DNA of 64,000 bases from AC-51 sp963749895 (GTDB lineage: Bacteria; Actinomycetota; UBA4738; HRBIN12), in assembly GCA_963749895.1 (NCBI GenBank), contig CAVVOG010000003.1, forward strand, positions 992,001 to 1,056,000, written 5' to 3'. Under the pieces are notes generated by a model. It was not told the DNA's origin. It made no database searches and was given only the letters and a program-made list of their open reading frames with translations. This document shows positions 8,914 through 17,767 of this stretch, piece by piece. The position numbers and the translations under genes were made by a program. Every line of letters starts with the position of its first letter. Position 1 is the stretch's first letter.

Positions 8914-9807
8914 GTGGAGCCCACGCGAGATCTCGAGGAGCTGATCGCCGCGGTCGCTCCGTTCCTCCCGGTCCCCGAACGCGGCGCGGAGCCCGTCGTC
9001 CTCGCCGGGTCACGCGCCACGCTGGTCGTCAGGCTCGCAGACACGGTCGTCCGGTTCCCCCTCGACGATGCCGGGCGCAGGCGACTGGAGCTCCAGGTGC
9101 GTCTCCTGCCCGTGTTGGCTGGGCGTCTTCCCGCAGCGGTGCCGTCACCCCTGACCGTCGTGGATCCCGGCCCGGGTCTTCCGTTCGGCGCGCTCGCGTA
9201 CCCACGCCTGCCCGGCCGAGCGCTCGCGCGCGGCGACGAAGACACATGGCCATCGATCGCCGGGGACCTCGCCCATCTCCTGGCGAGCATCCACGGCACA
9301 CCGGTCAGCCGCGCCACCGCGGCAGGTGTGCCGATCTGGAGCGCCTCCGAGCGCATGTCGGAGCTCGACGCTGCCGTCGGTCCGGCGCTGGCCGACGCCC
9401 TATCGGCAGAGGAGGCGACGAAGTTCTCGTACCGTTGGGACGACGCCGTCGCCGTGCTGGCGCTCCACCCGCCGGCCCCCCTCCTGTGCCACGGCGATCC
9501 CTGGTACGACAACCTCCTGATCGATGAAGCGTCCGGACGGATCGTCGCCGTGCTCGACTTCGAGCACGCGGTGATCGCCGACGTCGCCCTCGATCTCGCC
9601 GCCGTGTTCCACATGAGCGAAGCGTTCGGGCTCGCCGTCGTCGAGGGTTACGAGGACCGGCGTGGCCTCGACCCGTCGCTCCGCGGACGGATCGCAGCTC
9701 ACCGACTGATCCGTGAGATCGCTGGGCTCGCAGATGCCGTCGCCAACGACCCTCTCGAGGTCCCGGAGCAGGTCGCGAAGGTCAAGCGGCTGATCTCCGC
9801 GACGTAG
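8914..9807 (+). CDS. APH-fold phosphotransferase of unknown substrate
   Basis: A 297-residue protein with the aminoglycoside-phosphotransferase/choline-kinase fold. The catalytic loop is H-G-D-P-W-Y-D-N (193–200, Asp195) and the metal-binding Asp is in V-L-D-F-E-H-A (about 217). The N-terminal lobe has beta-strand-like V-V-R-L-A-D-T-V-V-R-F-P. The family phosphorylates aminoglycosides, macrolides, homoserine, choline and others, so resistance cannot be inferred. The GTG start is the first in frame with family similarity. It ends 3 bases before the convergent rny stop. Confidence 0.7.
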   Translation: MEPTRDLEELIAAVAPFLPVPERGAEPVVLAGSRATLVVRLADTVVRFPLDDAGRRRLELQVRLLPVLAGRLPAAVPSPLTVVDPGPGLPFGALAYPRLPGRALARGDEDTWPSIAGDLAHLLASIHGTPVSRATAAGVPIWSASERMSELDAAVGPALADALSAEEATKFSYRWDDAVAVLALHPPAPLLCHGDPWYDNLLIDEASGRIVAVLDFEHAVIADVALDLAAVFHMSEAFGLAVVEGYEDRRGLDPSLRGRIAAHRLIREIAGLADAVANDPLEVPEQVAKVKRLISAT

Positions 9808-9810
9808 GCG

Positions 9811-11397
9811 CTATCTCGCGTACTCCGTGGCGCGGGTCTCGCGGACCACCGTGATGCGGATCTGTCCGGGGTACTGCAGCTCCTCCTCCACCTGCTTCGC
9901 GATGTCGCGAGCGATCACCTGCGCCTGGATGTCGTCCACGTCCTCGGGCTGCACCAGCACGCGGACCTCACGGCCGGCCTGCATCGCGTAGACCTTCTCG
10001 ACGCCCTCGAACGCGTTGCAGATCTCCTCGAGCCGTTCGAGCCGCTTCACGTAGGTCTCGAGCGACTCGCGTCGAGCGCCGGGGCGCCCTCCGCTGATCG
10101 AGTCGGCGATCTGGGCGAGCACCGCGTGGATCGTGCGCTGCTCGACCTCGCCGTGATGCGACTCGATGCAGTGGACGACCTCGGGGTCCTCCTTCATGCG
10201 CCGCGCGATCTCCGCGCCGATGATCGCGTGGGATCCCTCGACCTCGTGCGTCACCGCCTTCCCGACGTCGTGCAGGAACGCGCCGCGCTTCGCGATCGTG
10301 GGGTCGACGCCGAGCTCGGCGGCGAGGGACGACGCGATGTGGGCGGACTCGACGAGGTGCTTCAGCACGTTCTGGCCATAGCTCGTGCGGAACTGCAGGC
10401 GCCCGAGCAGCTTCACCATCTCGGGGTGGATATCCGTGATGCCCACCTCGGCCACGGCGTCCTCACCCGCCCGGCGGATCCGCTCATCGATCTCGGCGAG
10501 GGAACGCTCGTGAACCTCTTCGATCCGCGCCGGATGGATCCGACCGTCGGCGACGAGCTTCTCGAGCGTGAGCCTGGCGGCCTCTCGACGGACCGGATCG
10601 AACGAGCTCAGCACGACCGCCTCAGGGGTGTCATCGATGATGATGTTGACCCCGGTCGCCGCCTCGAAGGCGCGGATGTTCCGGCCCTCGCGACCGATGA
10701 TGCGCCCCTTCATGTCCTCGCTGGGGAGGGTGAACACCGCTACCGTCGACTCCGCGGTCTGTTCGGAGGCGACCCGCTGGATCGCTACCGTGAGGATCTT
10801 CCGGGCGCGTTCTTCGCCCTCCTCTCGGGCGTGCTGCTCGATCTCGCGGACCTGGGTCATCGCGGACCGCTTCGCGTCGTCGACGACCTCGGACACCAGG
10901 GTCTCCCTGGCCTCGGCAGAGGTCATGCCGGCCACCCGCTCCAGCTGAGCACGGTGTTGTTCGGCCGCCTTCTCGAGCCGAGCACGGACCTCGGCGAGCC
11001 GCTCGTCGCGCTCCTGCAGCTCTTCGGCGCGGGCGTCCAGCCGTTGAGTCCTCGTACGGATCTCGTCTTCAGCCTCGCTGATCCGGCGCTCGAGCCTGGC
11101 GATCTCCTCGCGCCGCGCCTTCACGTCCTCCTCAGCCTCGCGGCGGATCTGGGCGGCGTCGTTCTTGGCCTCCTCGAGAGACCGTCGGAGGGTCTGCGCG
11201 GCCTCCTGCTCGGCCTGGACCCGGACCTGCTCCGCATCACGGCGGATCTGGTCGGACTCCTGTCGGGCGTTCGCGAGCGTCGTAGTGGCTTGGGCCTCGA
11301 TCGTGCGGGCACCGGAACGGGCCAGCGAGGCACGGATCAGGAACCCGGCCGCGACGCCCAGGAGCAGAGCGACGAGGCCGACGATGACCGAGGTCAT
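9811..11397 (-). CDS. rny: ribonuclease Y
   Basis: A 528-residue membrane-anchored endoribonuclease that starts mRNA decay. Order of parts: one N-terminal membrane helix (residues 4–22), a long charged coiled coil (about 30–200), a KH domain with G-R-I-I-G-R-E-G-R-N-I-R, and an HD domain with F-L-H-D-V-G-K-A. The length fits the family. The start has a strong SD (GAGGGAGG) that is itself part of an inverted repeat (11398–11427). The window also encodes RNase J and PNPase, which are RNase Y partners in Bacillus. Confidence 0.95.
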   Translation of the reverse strand: MTSVIVGLVALLLGVAAGFLIRASLARSGARTIEAQATTTLANARQESDQIRRDAEQVRVQAEQEAAQTLRRSLEEAKNDAAQIRREAEEDVKARREEIARLERRISEAEDEIRTRTQRLDARAEELQERDERLAEVRARLEKAAEQHRAQLERVAGMTSAEARETLVSEVVDDAKRSAMTQVREIEQHAREEGEERARKILTVAIQRVASEQTAESTVAVFTLPSEDMKGRIIGREGRNIRAFEAATGVNIIIDDTPEAVVLSSFDPVRREAARLTLEKLVADGRIHPARIEEVHERSLAEIDERIRRAGEDAVAEVGITDIHPEMVKLLGRLQFRTSYGQNVLKHLVESAHIASSLAAELGVDPTIAKRGAFLHDVGKAVTHEVEGSHAIIGAEIARRMKEDPEVVHCIESHHGEVEQRTIHAVLAQIADSISGGRPGARRESLETYVKRLERLEEICNAFEGVEKVYAMQAGREVRVLVQPEDVDDIQAQVIARDIAKQVEEELQYPGQIRITVVRETRATEYAR

Positions 11398-11427
11398 GGT
11401 TCCTCCCTCTCGTCAGGGAGAGGAACC
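11398..11427 (-). promoter_or_regulatory. inverted repeat enclosing the rny ribosome-binding site
   Basis: Immediately before the rny ATG, GGTTCCTC (plus-strand 11398–11405 as written) is a perfect 8-base complement of GAGGAACC (11420–11427). In the minus-strand transcript the SD GAGGGAGGAACC forms the 3' arm of the hairpin and would be hidden from ribosomes. It is followed 3 bases further upstream by a second small stem, GGAAC/GTTCC (11431–11443). Confidence 0.5.
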
Positions 11428-11592
11428 CGTGGAACGCCGTTCCTTCGGCTGCCAGAGCGCGTACGGACGCGGACCGCGCCCGCCTAGGGCGTACCTCGCT
11501 CCTTGGGGGAGGTCGATCGGTTCCTGGGATGGTCGCTCATGTGGCTGGTCTCAGGTGAACGGGCGGGATCCGTTGGGTTGCCTCTCGGTGGA

Positions 11593-11612
11593 TATCGTGT
11601 CCCGCCACGATA
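11593..11612. other. 7-bp hairpin between recX and rny
   Basis: TATCGTG and CACGATA surround a 6-base loop. The site lies 27 bases beyond the recX stop in the 241-base recX–rny gap. No T-run follows on either strand. It may end the recA–recX transcript or be a protein site. I see no gene in the rest of this gap. Confidence 0.3.
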
Positions 11613-11638
11613 CGGCGGCCCACCCCCGGAGGCAAGGC

Positions 11639-12133
11639 TCAGTCCTCGTCAGCCTGCAAGGCAAGGGCTCTCCGCGCAGATCGACGGGCGATCTCAGGTG
11701 CGTAGCCGCGCCGCATCAGCAACCCGCTCAGTCGGGCGAAGGCCTTGTCCGGGGCGATCCCCGCGAGGCGGCCGGCACGCTCGACCGCCAGCGCGTCTGC
11801 TTGCGCATCCTCGTCGACCGCGAGGTCGTCCAGGACGCTCGCGGCGGTGTCGCCCGCCACGCCGGCCGCCGCGAGGCGGCCCGCGACGACGCGCCGAGCC
11901 TCACGTCGCCGCCCCACTGCGTGCTCCGCGAGCGCCCGGGCGAACGCCTCGTCGTCGATCAGGCCCACACGCTCGAGGCGCTCGAGCTCGTCGTCGACCT
12001 CGTCGGCATCGAAACCTGCTCCTACGAGCCGGCGCTCGAGCTCTCGGCGGCTGCGCTGTCGCACCGCCAAGAGCCCGAGCGCGCGCTCGTGAACGTCCTT
12101 CGTCGCACGACGAGATCCGCCGGCAGCGGGCAC
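11639..12133 (-). CDS. recX: regulatory protein RecX
   Basis: A 164-residue, mostly helical protein built from three-helix RecX repeats, with L-x-x-R-x-R-S-R-x-E-L-E-x-R-L and G-L-I-D-D-E-A-F-A. RecX caps and disassembles RecA filaments. The GTG start lies 7 bases after the recA stop. Read-through from the SOS promoter of recA is the expected control; no separate promoter or SD is visible in the short gap. Confidence 0.88.
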   Translation of the reverse strand: MPAAGGSRRATKDVHERALGLLAVRQRSRRELERRLVGAGFDADEVDDELERLERVGLIDDEAFARALAEHAVGRRREARRVVAGRLAAAGVAGDTAASVLDDLAVDEDAQADALAVERAGRLAGIAPDKAFARLSGLLMRRGYAPEIARRSARRALALQADED

Positions 12134-12140
12134 CGGGCCG

Positions 12141-13217
<1,077 letters not shown>

Positions 13218-13221
13218 GCGG

Positions 13222-13229
13222 TCCTCCTT
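13222..13229 (-). promoter_or_regulatory. ribosome-binding site that fixes the recA GTG start
   Basis: AAGGAGGA lies 4 bases before GTG 13217. The upstream ATGs in the same frame lack such a site. Confidence 0.8.
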
Positions 13230-13346
13230 CCGAACCTGGCCCATCCCCGAGGGGGACCGGGTGAGCGCTCCGAATCGATCGGCACGCAGGCTAGCCACGG
13301 GGTCTGACATAAGTTACACCTCTGTCATTCCCGACAGGGTGCGGCG

Positions 13347-13352
13347 AGCCTA
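13347..13352 (-). promoter_or_regulatory. candidate recA -10 hexamer TAGGCT
   Basis: TAGGCT begins 2 bases downstream of the LexA box, so LexA binding would block the spacer and -35 region. The predicted leader is about 120 bases. Other hexamers in the leader (TAACTT, TAGCCT) could be additional starts. Confidence 0.45.
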
Positions 13353-13354
13353 CC

Positions 13355-13368
13355 CGAACACCTGTTCG
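13355..13368 (-). promoter_or_regulatory. LexA operator (SOS box) of recA
   Basis: The sequence CGAACACCTGTTCG is a perfect CGAAC-N4-GTTCG palindrome, the Gram-positive/actinobacterial LexA consensus. It lies about 140 bases before the recA start and abuts a -10-like hexamer. The LexA peptidase domain is encoded at the left edge of the window. Confidence 0.85.
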
Positions 13369-13394
13369 ACCGCAAGCACGCGGAGGCGGCGTTC

Positions 13395-13411
13395 GAGGCC
13401 CCCGGGGCCTC
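13395..13411 (-). terminator. GC-rich hairpin after the molybdenum hydroxylase operon
   Basis: GAGGCCCC and GGGGCCTC flank a single C, 7 bases beyond the small-subunit stop codon. No U-tract follows, so termination is only suggested. Confidence 0.4.
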
Positions 13412-13417
13412 CCCTCC

Positions 13418-13942
13418 TCAGCCGGCGTGGTGCGGATGCGGGTGCTCGGTGTGGACCGGAGGCTCGGGCAGAGGTGGCACGTCGCCGCTGGCCGCGGCCC
13501 GGACCGCTTTCACGATGCCGTCGTAGCCGGTGCAGCGGCAGAGGTTCCCCGACAGCCCAACGCGGATCTCGTCGTCGGTCGCCGCCGGCGTGTCGCGCAG
13601 GAGGGCGGTCGCCGAGACCAGCATCCCCGGGGTGCAGAACCCGCACTGGACCCCTCCGAACTCGAGGAACGCCCGCTGAAGGGCACCCAGCTCGTCACCG
13701 GGGCTCAGCCCCTCCACCGTGGTCACCTGCTTGCCCTCGGCCTGCAACGCGAGGTAGGAGCACGAGTTCACGGGCTTGCCGTCGAGCAGCATCATGCAGG
13801 CGCCGCATTCCGAGTCGTCACAGCCCTCCTTCGCGCCGGTCAGCCCGATCTGGTCGCGGACGGCCTTGAGCAGGCTCGTGTGGGGATCGAGCTCCACCGG
13901 ATAGGCGGCGCCGTTCACGCTGAGGGTGGCCTGGACCTTCAT
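13418..13942 (-). CDS. molybdenum hydroxylase small subunit, [2Fe-2S]
   Basis: A 174-residue iron–sulfur subunit of the xanthine oxidase family. The plant-type N-terminal cluster is held by Cys41, Cys46, Cys49 and Cys61 (E-G-C-D-D-S-E-C-G-A-C). The helical C-terminal cluster is held by Cys100, Cys103, Cys135 and Cys137 (C-G-F-C and C-R-C-T-G-Y). It passes electrons from the Mo site to the FAD subunit. The C-terminus carries a His-rich tail (H-T-E-H-P-H-P-H-H) not normal for the family. SD GAGGAGG precedes the ATG; the FAD-subunit stop is 15 bases upstream. Confidence 0.93.
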   Translation of the reverse strand: MKVQATLSVNGAAYPVELDPHTSLLKAVRDQIGLTGAKEGCDDSECGACMMLLDGKPVNSCSYLALQAEGKQVTTVEGLSPGDELGALQRAFLEFGGVQCGFCTPGMLVSATALLRDTPAATDDEIRVGLSGNLCRCTGYDGIVKAVRAAASGDVPPLPEPPVHTEHPHPHHAG

Positions 13943-13957
13943 CTGTTCGCTTCCTCC

Positions 13958-14854
13958 TCAGGCGCCGAAGAGCGCTTGGCTGGCGGGGACGGGGATCTCC
14001 TGACCGCGGGCCCGCGCGAGCGCGGCCACGATGGCTCGCCGCGCGATCACCTCGGCCATCGCTGAGCGGTACGCGGCGGAGCCGCGGACGTCGCCGATCG
14101 GCGATGACCCGGCTGCGGTGGCTCGCGCCGCGGCCTCGATCGCGGGCTCTCCGCCGTCGGTGTCGACGAGCGCTCGCTCCGCCTCGGCGACCCTGCGGAT
14201 CGTGGGCGCGAGGGCGGTGATCGCGATCCGGGCATCGCTGACCGCGTCACCATCGACGGTGACGACGGCCGTCGCCCCGACGACGGCGATCTCCATGTGC
14301 CGCCGGTACTCGAGCCGGACGTACGCCGATCCGGTGTTCGGCGCCGGCGCGGGCAGATCGATCCCGAGCAGGAGCTCGTCCGGCGCGGCGCTCGTCGATC
14401 CGGGTCCCGTCCAGAGCTCGTCGAGCCCGACCGACCGGGTACCGGAGGCGGACGCGAGCGACGCGATCGCGCCGAAGCACAGCAGCGGCCCGCCCGTGTC
14501 CATCGCGGGGGAACCGTTCATCACGTTGCCCCCGATCGTGCCGTTCGCCCGGGTCGCGTGCGACCCCACGATCGCGGACGCGTCCGCGATCGCCGTGAAA
14601 CGCCCGCGCACGACCGGATCCACCACCAGCTCGGCGTGGGTGGCCAGTGCGCCGAGATGGAGTCCTCCGTCGGCCTCGGTGACCCCTCGCAGCTCGGCGA
14701 TCCGATCGATCGCGACGACGGCCTCGGGCAACGGCGCCTTGCCCTGCCGGGCGCCGACCACGAGGTCGGTACCGCCCGCGACCGGCCTCGCCCCGGCGCC
14801 GATCGCGTCGAGCGCCTCCCGGACCGTCGTCGCGGACGTGAAGGACCGCGTCAC
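13958..14854 (-). CDS. molybdenum hydroxylase medium subunit, FAD-binding
   Basis: A 298-residue FAD subunit. The FAD signature near the N-terminus is A-G-G-T-D-L-V-V (26–33), with the second motif T-I-G-G-N-V near residue 106 and the usual CO dehydrogenase flavoprotein C-terminal domain. The GTG start overlaps the large-subunit stop as GTGA; a much longer open frame running upstream through the large-subunit gene is an artefact. It oxidises the reduced Fe–S subunit and passes electrons to an unknown acceptor. Confidence 0.9.
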   Translation of the reverse strand: MTRSFTSATTVREALDAIGAGARPVAGGTDLVVGARQGKAPLPEAVVAIDRIAELRGVTEADGGLHLGALATHAELVVDPVVRGRFTAIADASAIVGSHATRANGTIGGNVMNGSPAMDTGGPLLCFGAIASLASASGTRSVGLDELWTGPGSTSAAPDELLLGIDLPAPAPNTGSAYVRLEYRRHMEIAVVGATAVVTVDGDAVSDARIAITALAPTIRRVAEAERALVDTDGGEPAIEAAARATAAGSSPIGDVRGSAAYRSAMAEVIARRAIVAALARARGQEIPVPASQALFGA

Positions 14855-17127
14855 GCCTCCACCCCCTGCGAGGTCGCCCACACCCGTTCGGGTGTCATCG
14901 GCATCTGCCGCACCTGATCCCCGATCACCTTCGTGATCGCGTTCGCGATCGCCCCGGCCGTCGGCACCTGCGGGGGCTCGCCGACGCCCTTCGATCCCCG
15001 AGGGCCCGCGCCTGCCGTCGGGATCTGGATCCAGTCGACCTCGATCTCCGGAGCGTCCGAGCAGGTGACGAGCTTGTAGTCCAGGAGCGCGGGGTTCCGC
15101 TGGCGGCCCTGGTCGTCCAAGATCGTGCCCTCGGACAGCGCGAGGCCGACGCCCATCACCACGCCGCCGGTGACCTGACCGTCGGCGCCCTTGCGGTTCA
15201 AGATGATCCCCGAGTCGTGGGCGGCCGCGATCTTCAGCACCCGAACCACGCCCGTGCTGCGGTCCACCTTCACGTGAGCGGCATGGGTGATCAGCTGGGG
15301 CGCCAGGAACGTCTCGTTCCCCAGTCGTCCGACGCACCCGCCCGTGTCGCCCGTGGGCGCATCGGGGACCTCGCCCGAGCCCTTCCCGTGGATCGTCGCC
15401 TCGGCCGCCAGGTCGGCGATCGTCACCGATCGGTCGGGCGATCCCTTCACGCGGACGCTCCCCTCGACCAGCTCGAGGTCCTCTCGGTCTGCCTCCAGCT
15501 GGGACGCGGCGGCGTCGAGCAGCTGCTCCCTGACGTCGGCGGCGGCGGCCAGGATCGCGCGCCCGCTGTTGAACGTGGTCTGCGAGCCGCACGAGCCCAT
15601 GTCCCAGTTCGCCGCGGCGGTGTCCTGATACAGGATCGTGAAGTCCTCGGGCTGCATCCCGAGCTCCTCCGCCACGAACATCGGCATCGCCATCACCGCG
15701 CCGCTGCCGTTCTCCTGGGCGCCCGTCACGATCGTGCCGCTCCCGTCGCCGTTGATGTGGACGTAGGCGCCCGAAGGGGCCGGCATGGAGGGCCACCACC
15801 CGACCGCGACACCGATCGCCTCGTCCTCGGGGAGGTCGCGGCCGTACCCGATCATCTCGGTGGCCCGCTCGAGCGTCTGCTTCACCCCGAGCGCATCGAA
15901 CACCTGGCGCGTCGGCCCCTCGGCGCCCTCCTCGATCAAGGTGCGGCGGCGCAGTTCGACGGGGTCCATGTCGATCGCGCGGGCGATCTCGTCCATGTGC
16001 TGCTCGAGCCCCCAACAGACCTGCGGAGCCGTCGGAGCCCGCACGGAACCCGAGGGTTGGTTGTTCGTGTAGTTCAGGTGGGACTCGATCGCGATGTTCT
16101 CGATCCGATACGGGCCGCAGGCGTGCATCGCCGCCATCTGCCCGAGGAAGCCGCCCTCGCCGCAGTACGCGCCCTTGTCCAGCACGAGCCTGGCCTTGCG
16201 GGCGACCAGGCGGCCGTCGCGGGTCACGCCGGTCTCGAACTCCATCACGATGCCCTCGCGGCGCTGCGCGATCGCCACGAACTCCTCGCGGCGGCTGAAG
16301 ACGAGCTTCACCGGGCGGCGCGCCGCGCGGGCGAGCGCCGCGACCTGCGCCTCGAAGTGCAGGTCGCACTTCGCGCCGAACCCCCCGCCCAGCAGCGGGA
16401 CGACGATCCGGACGTTCGCCTCGGCGATCTGGAGGGTCTGCGCCACCCCCGCCCGTGCGGCGTACGGGACCTGGGTCGACGACCAGATCGTGACCTCGTC
16501 TCCCTGCCACTGCGCGACGACGGCGCGAGGTTCGATCGGGACCCCCTGCGAGGCATCGGAGACGTAACGGCCCTTCACGACGACGTCGGCCTGCGACATC
16601 GCGGTGTCCGCATCCCCCTTCACGATCGTGTGGTAGGCCATCGTGTTGCCGGTCGCGACGATGTTCTCGTCCTTCTCGTACGCGTCCAGGTCCGGGTGGA
16701 TCAGGGGCGCGGCGGGGTCCATCGCCGCCACGAAGTCGGTGACCGCCGGGAGCGGTTCGTACTCGACCTCGATCAGCCGCACGGCCTCGATGGCGATCTC
16801 CTCGGTGAGCGCCGCGACGCCCGCGACGATCTCACCTTCGAACCGCACGAGGTCCTTCGCGAACAAGGTCCGGTCCTGGACGAACCCCCCGAACCGGACG
16901 TCGGGGAGATCGTCCTGGGTCACGACGGCGACGACACCCGGAAACGCCTTCGCCTTCGACGTGTCGATCGACACGATCCTCGCGTGCGGGTGATCGGCGT
17001 AGCGGAACTTCGCGATCGCCATGCCGGTGAGGGTCAGATCCGCGGTGTACCGACCGGTCCCGGTCACCTTCTCGTGGCCGTCGGGGCGGATGAACATGGG
17101 CGCGGTCGAGGTGTCCGTCGGTGTCAC
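14851..17127 (-). CDS. molybdenum hydroxylase large subunit (not a CO dehydrogenase by active-site motif)
   Basis: A 758-residue molybdopterin-cytosine-dinucleotide subunit. Visible: G-G-G-F-G-A-K (247–253), the substrate loop G-S-V-R-A-P-T-A-P-Q (360–369) and the catalytic Glu717 in G-S-K-G-V-G-E-P-P. Form I CO dehydrogenases carry A-Y-x-C-S-F-R in the substrate loop; this protein lacks that Cys, so CO oxidation is not supported. Related enzymes oxidise purines, aldehydes, nicotinate or aryl-CoA. The GTG at 17127 is chosen because GGAAGGAG (17138–17145) precedes it; an ATG 30 bases upstream has none. The order large–medium–small is a single operon. Confidence 0.88.
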   Translation of the reverse strand: MTPTDTSTAPMFIRPDGHEKVTGTGRYTADLTLTGMAIAKFRYADHPHARIVSIDTSKAKAFPGVVAVVTQDDLPDVRFGGFVQDRTLFAKDLVRFEGEIVAGVAALTEEIAIEAVRLIEVEYEPLPAVTDFVAAMDPAAPLIHPDLDAYEKDENIVATGNTMAYHTIVKGDADTAMSQADVVVKGRYVSDASQGVPIEPRAVVAQWQGDEVTIWSSTQVPYAARAGVAQTLQIAEANVRIVVPLLGGGFGAKCDLHFEAQVAALARAARRPVKLVFSRREEFVAIAQRREGIVMEFETGVTRDGRLVARKARLVLDKGAYCGEGGFLGQMAAMHACGPYRIENIAIESHLNYTNNQPSGSVRAPTAPQVCWGLEQHMDEIARAIDMDPVELRRRTLIEEGAEGPTRQVFDALGVKQTLERATEMIGYGRDLPEDEAIGVAVGWWPSMPAPSGAYVHINGDGSGTIVTGAQENGSGAVMAMPMFVAEELGMQPEDFTILYQDTAAANWDMGSCGSQTTFNSGRAILAAAADVREQLLDAAASQLEADREDLELVEGSVRVKGSPDRSVTIADLAAEATIHGKGSGEVPDAPTGDTGGCVGRLGNETFLAPQLITHAAHVKVDRSTGVVRVLKIAAAHDSGIILNRKGADGQVTGGVVMGVGLALSEGTILDDQGRQRNPALLDYKLVTCSDAPEIEVDWIQIPTAGAGPRGSKGVGEPPQVPTAGAIANAITKVIGDQVRQMPMTPERVWATSQGVEA

Positions 17128-17173
17128 GCTGAAGGTCTCCTTCCGATGGGCGAGCATCGTACCGGGCGAGCGC

Positions 17174-17767
17174 TCAGGCGTGCAGCCCGAGGCTGTAGCT
17201 CTGCAGAGCTTCGTACCTGGGGGCGGGCCGCTGCAGATGGCTGCGGAACAGCACCACCCGATCGACCCGCCACGCGATCGGTCGCACCGGCACGGCCAGA
17301 TCCCCCTCGGTCAACGTCAGCGGTGGGTCGCTTCGCGCCAGGGTGAGATGGGCGGAGAAGGGCCGGCGGTCACGAGGGAACTCGGACTCGAGCGCCCCCT
17401 GGACCGCGGAGGCGGCACCCGCCAACGCCCCCGACGGTTCGTCGTGCAAGCCGACCCACACGACGCGCGCACGTGAGGGGGTTCGGAACGCCCCGAGGCC
17501 GTCGAGCCGCACCTCGAACGCCACCAGCCCCTCCGCGGCCTCGGCGATGCGCTCACGCACCCAACCTTCGAGGCGTGGCCACGTCTGGCCCAGGAATGCC
17601 AGCGTCACGTGCTGGTTCTCGGGCGGCGCCCACCGCGCCTTCGGGAACCGCTCCCGCAGACCTGCGGTGGCGTCGGCCGCCGCGGCTTTCGCCGCGTCGG
17701 GGACCTCCACCGCCACGAACAGCCGAAGGGCCTTCGCCTCCGGCCGGGAGCTGCGATCGCGTGCCAT
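17174..17767 (-). CDS. thpR: RNA 2',3'-cyclic phosphodiesterase (ThpR/LigT family)
   Basis: A 197-residue 2H-phosphoesterase. The two catalytic motifs are H-V-T-L-A-F-L-G (about residues 53–60) and H-L-T-L-A-R (about 143–148). The length is typical. These enzymes open 2',3'-cyclic phosphates on RNA ends and ligate some tRNA halves in vitro. The ATG shares one base with the cinA stop, so it is co-expressed with cinA and the RodZ-like gene. Confidence 0.88.
   Translation of the reverse strand: MARDRSSRPEAKALRLFVAVEVPDAAKAAAADATAGLRERFPKARWAPPENQHVTLAFLGQTWPRLEGWVRERIAEAAEGLVAFEVRLDGLGAFRTPSRARVVWVGLHDEPSGALAGAASAVQGALESEFPRDRRPFSAHLTLARSDPPLTLTEGDLAVPVRPIAWRVDRVVLFRSHLQRPAPRYEALQSYSLGLHA

Noticed and set aside
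8914..9807. Antibiotic phosphotransferase
   Set aside because: Only the general APH fold and catalytic loop are visible; the family has many metabolic kinases.
13218..13310. recA starting at ATG 13310
   Set aside because: The extra 31 residues do not look like a RecA N-terminus and have no SD, whereas GTG 13217 has AAGGAGGA at ideal distance.
14851..17127. Aerobic CO dehydrogenase large subunit
   Set aside because: The A-Y-x-C-S-F-R active-site loop is absent; the loop reads G-S-V-R-A-P-T-A-P-Q. Only the wider molybdenum hydroxylase family is supported.
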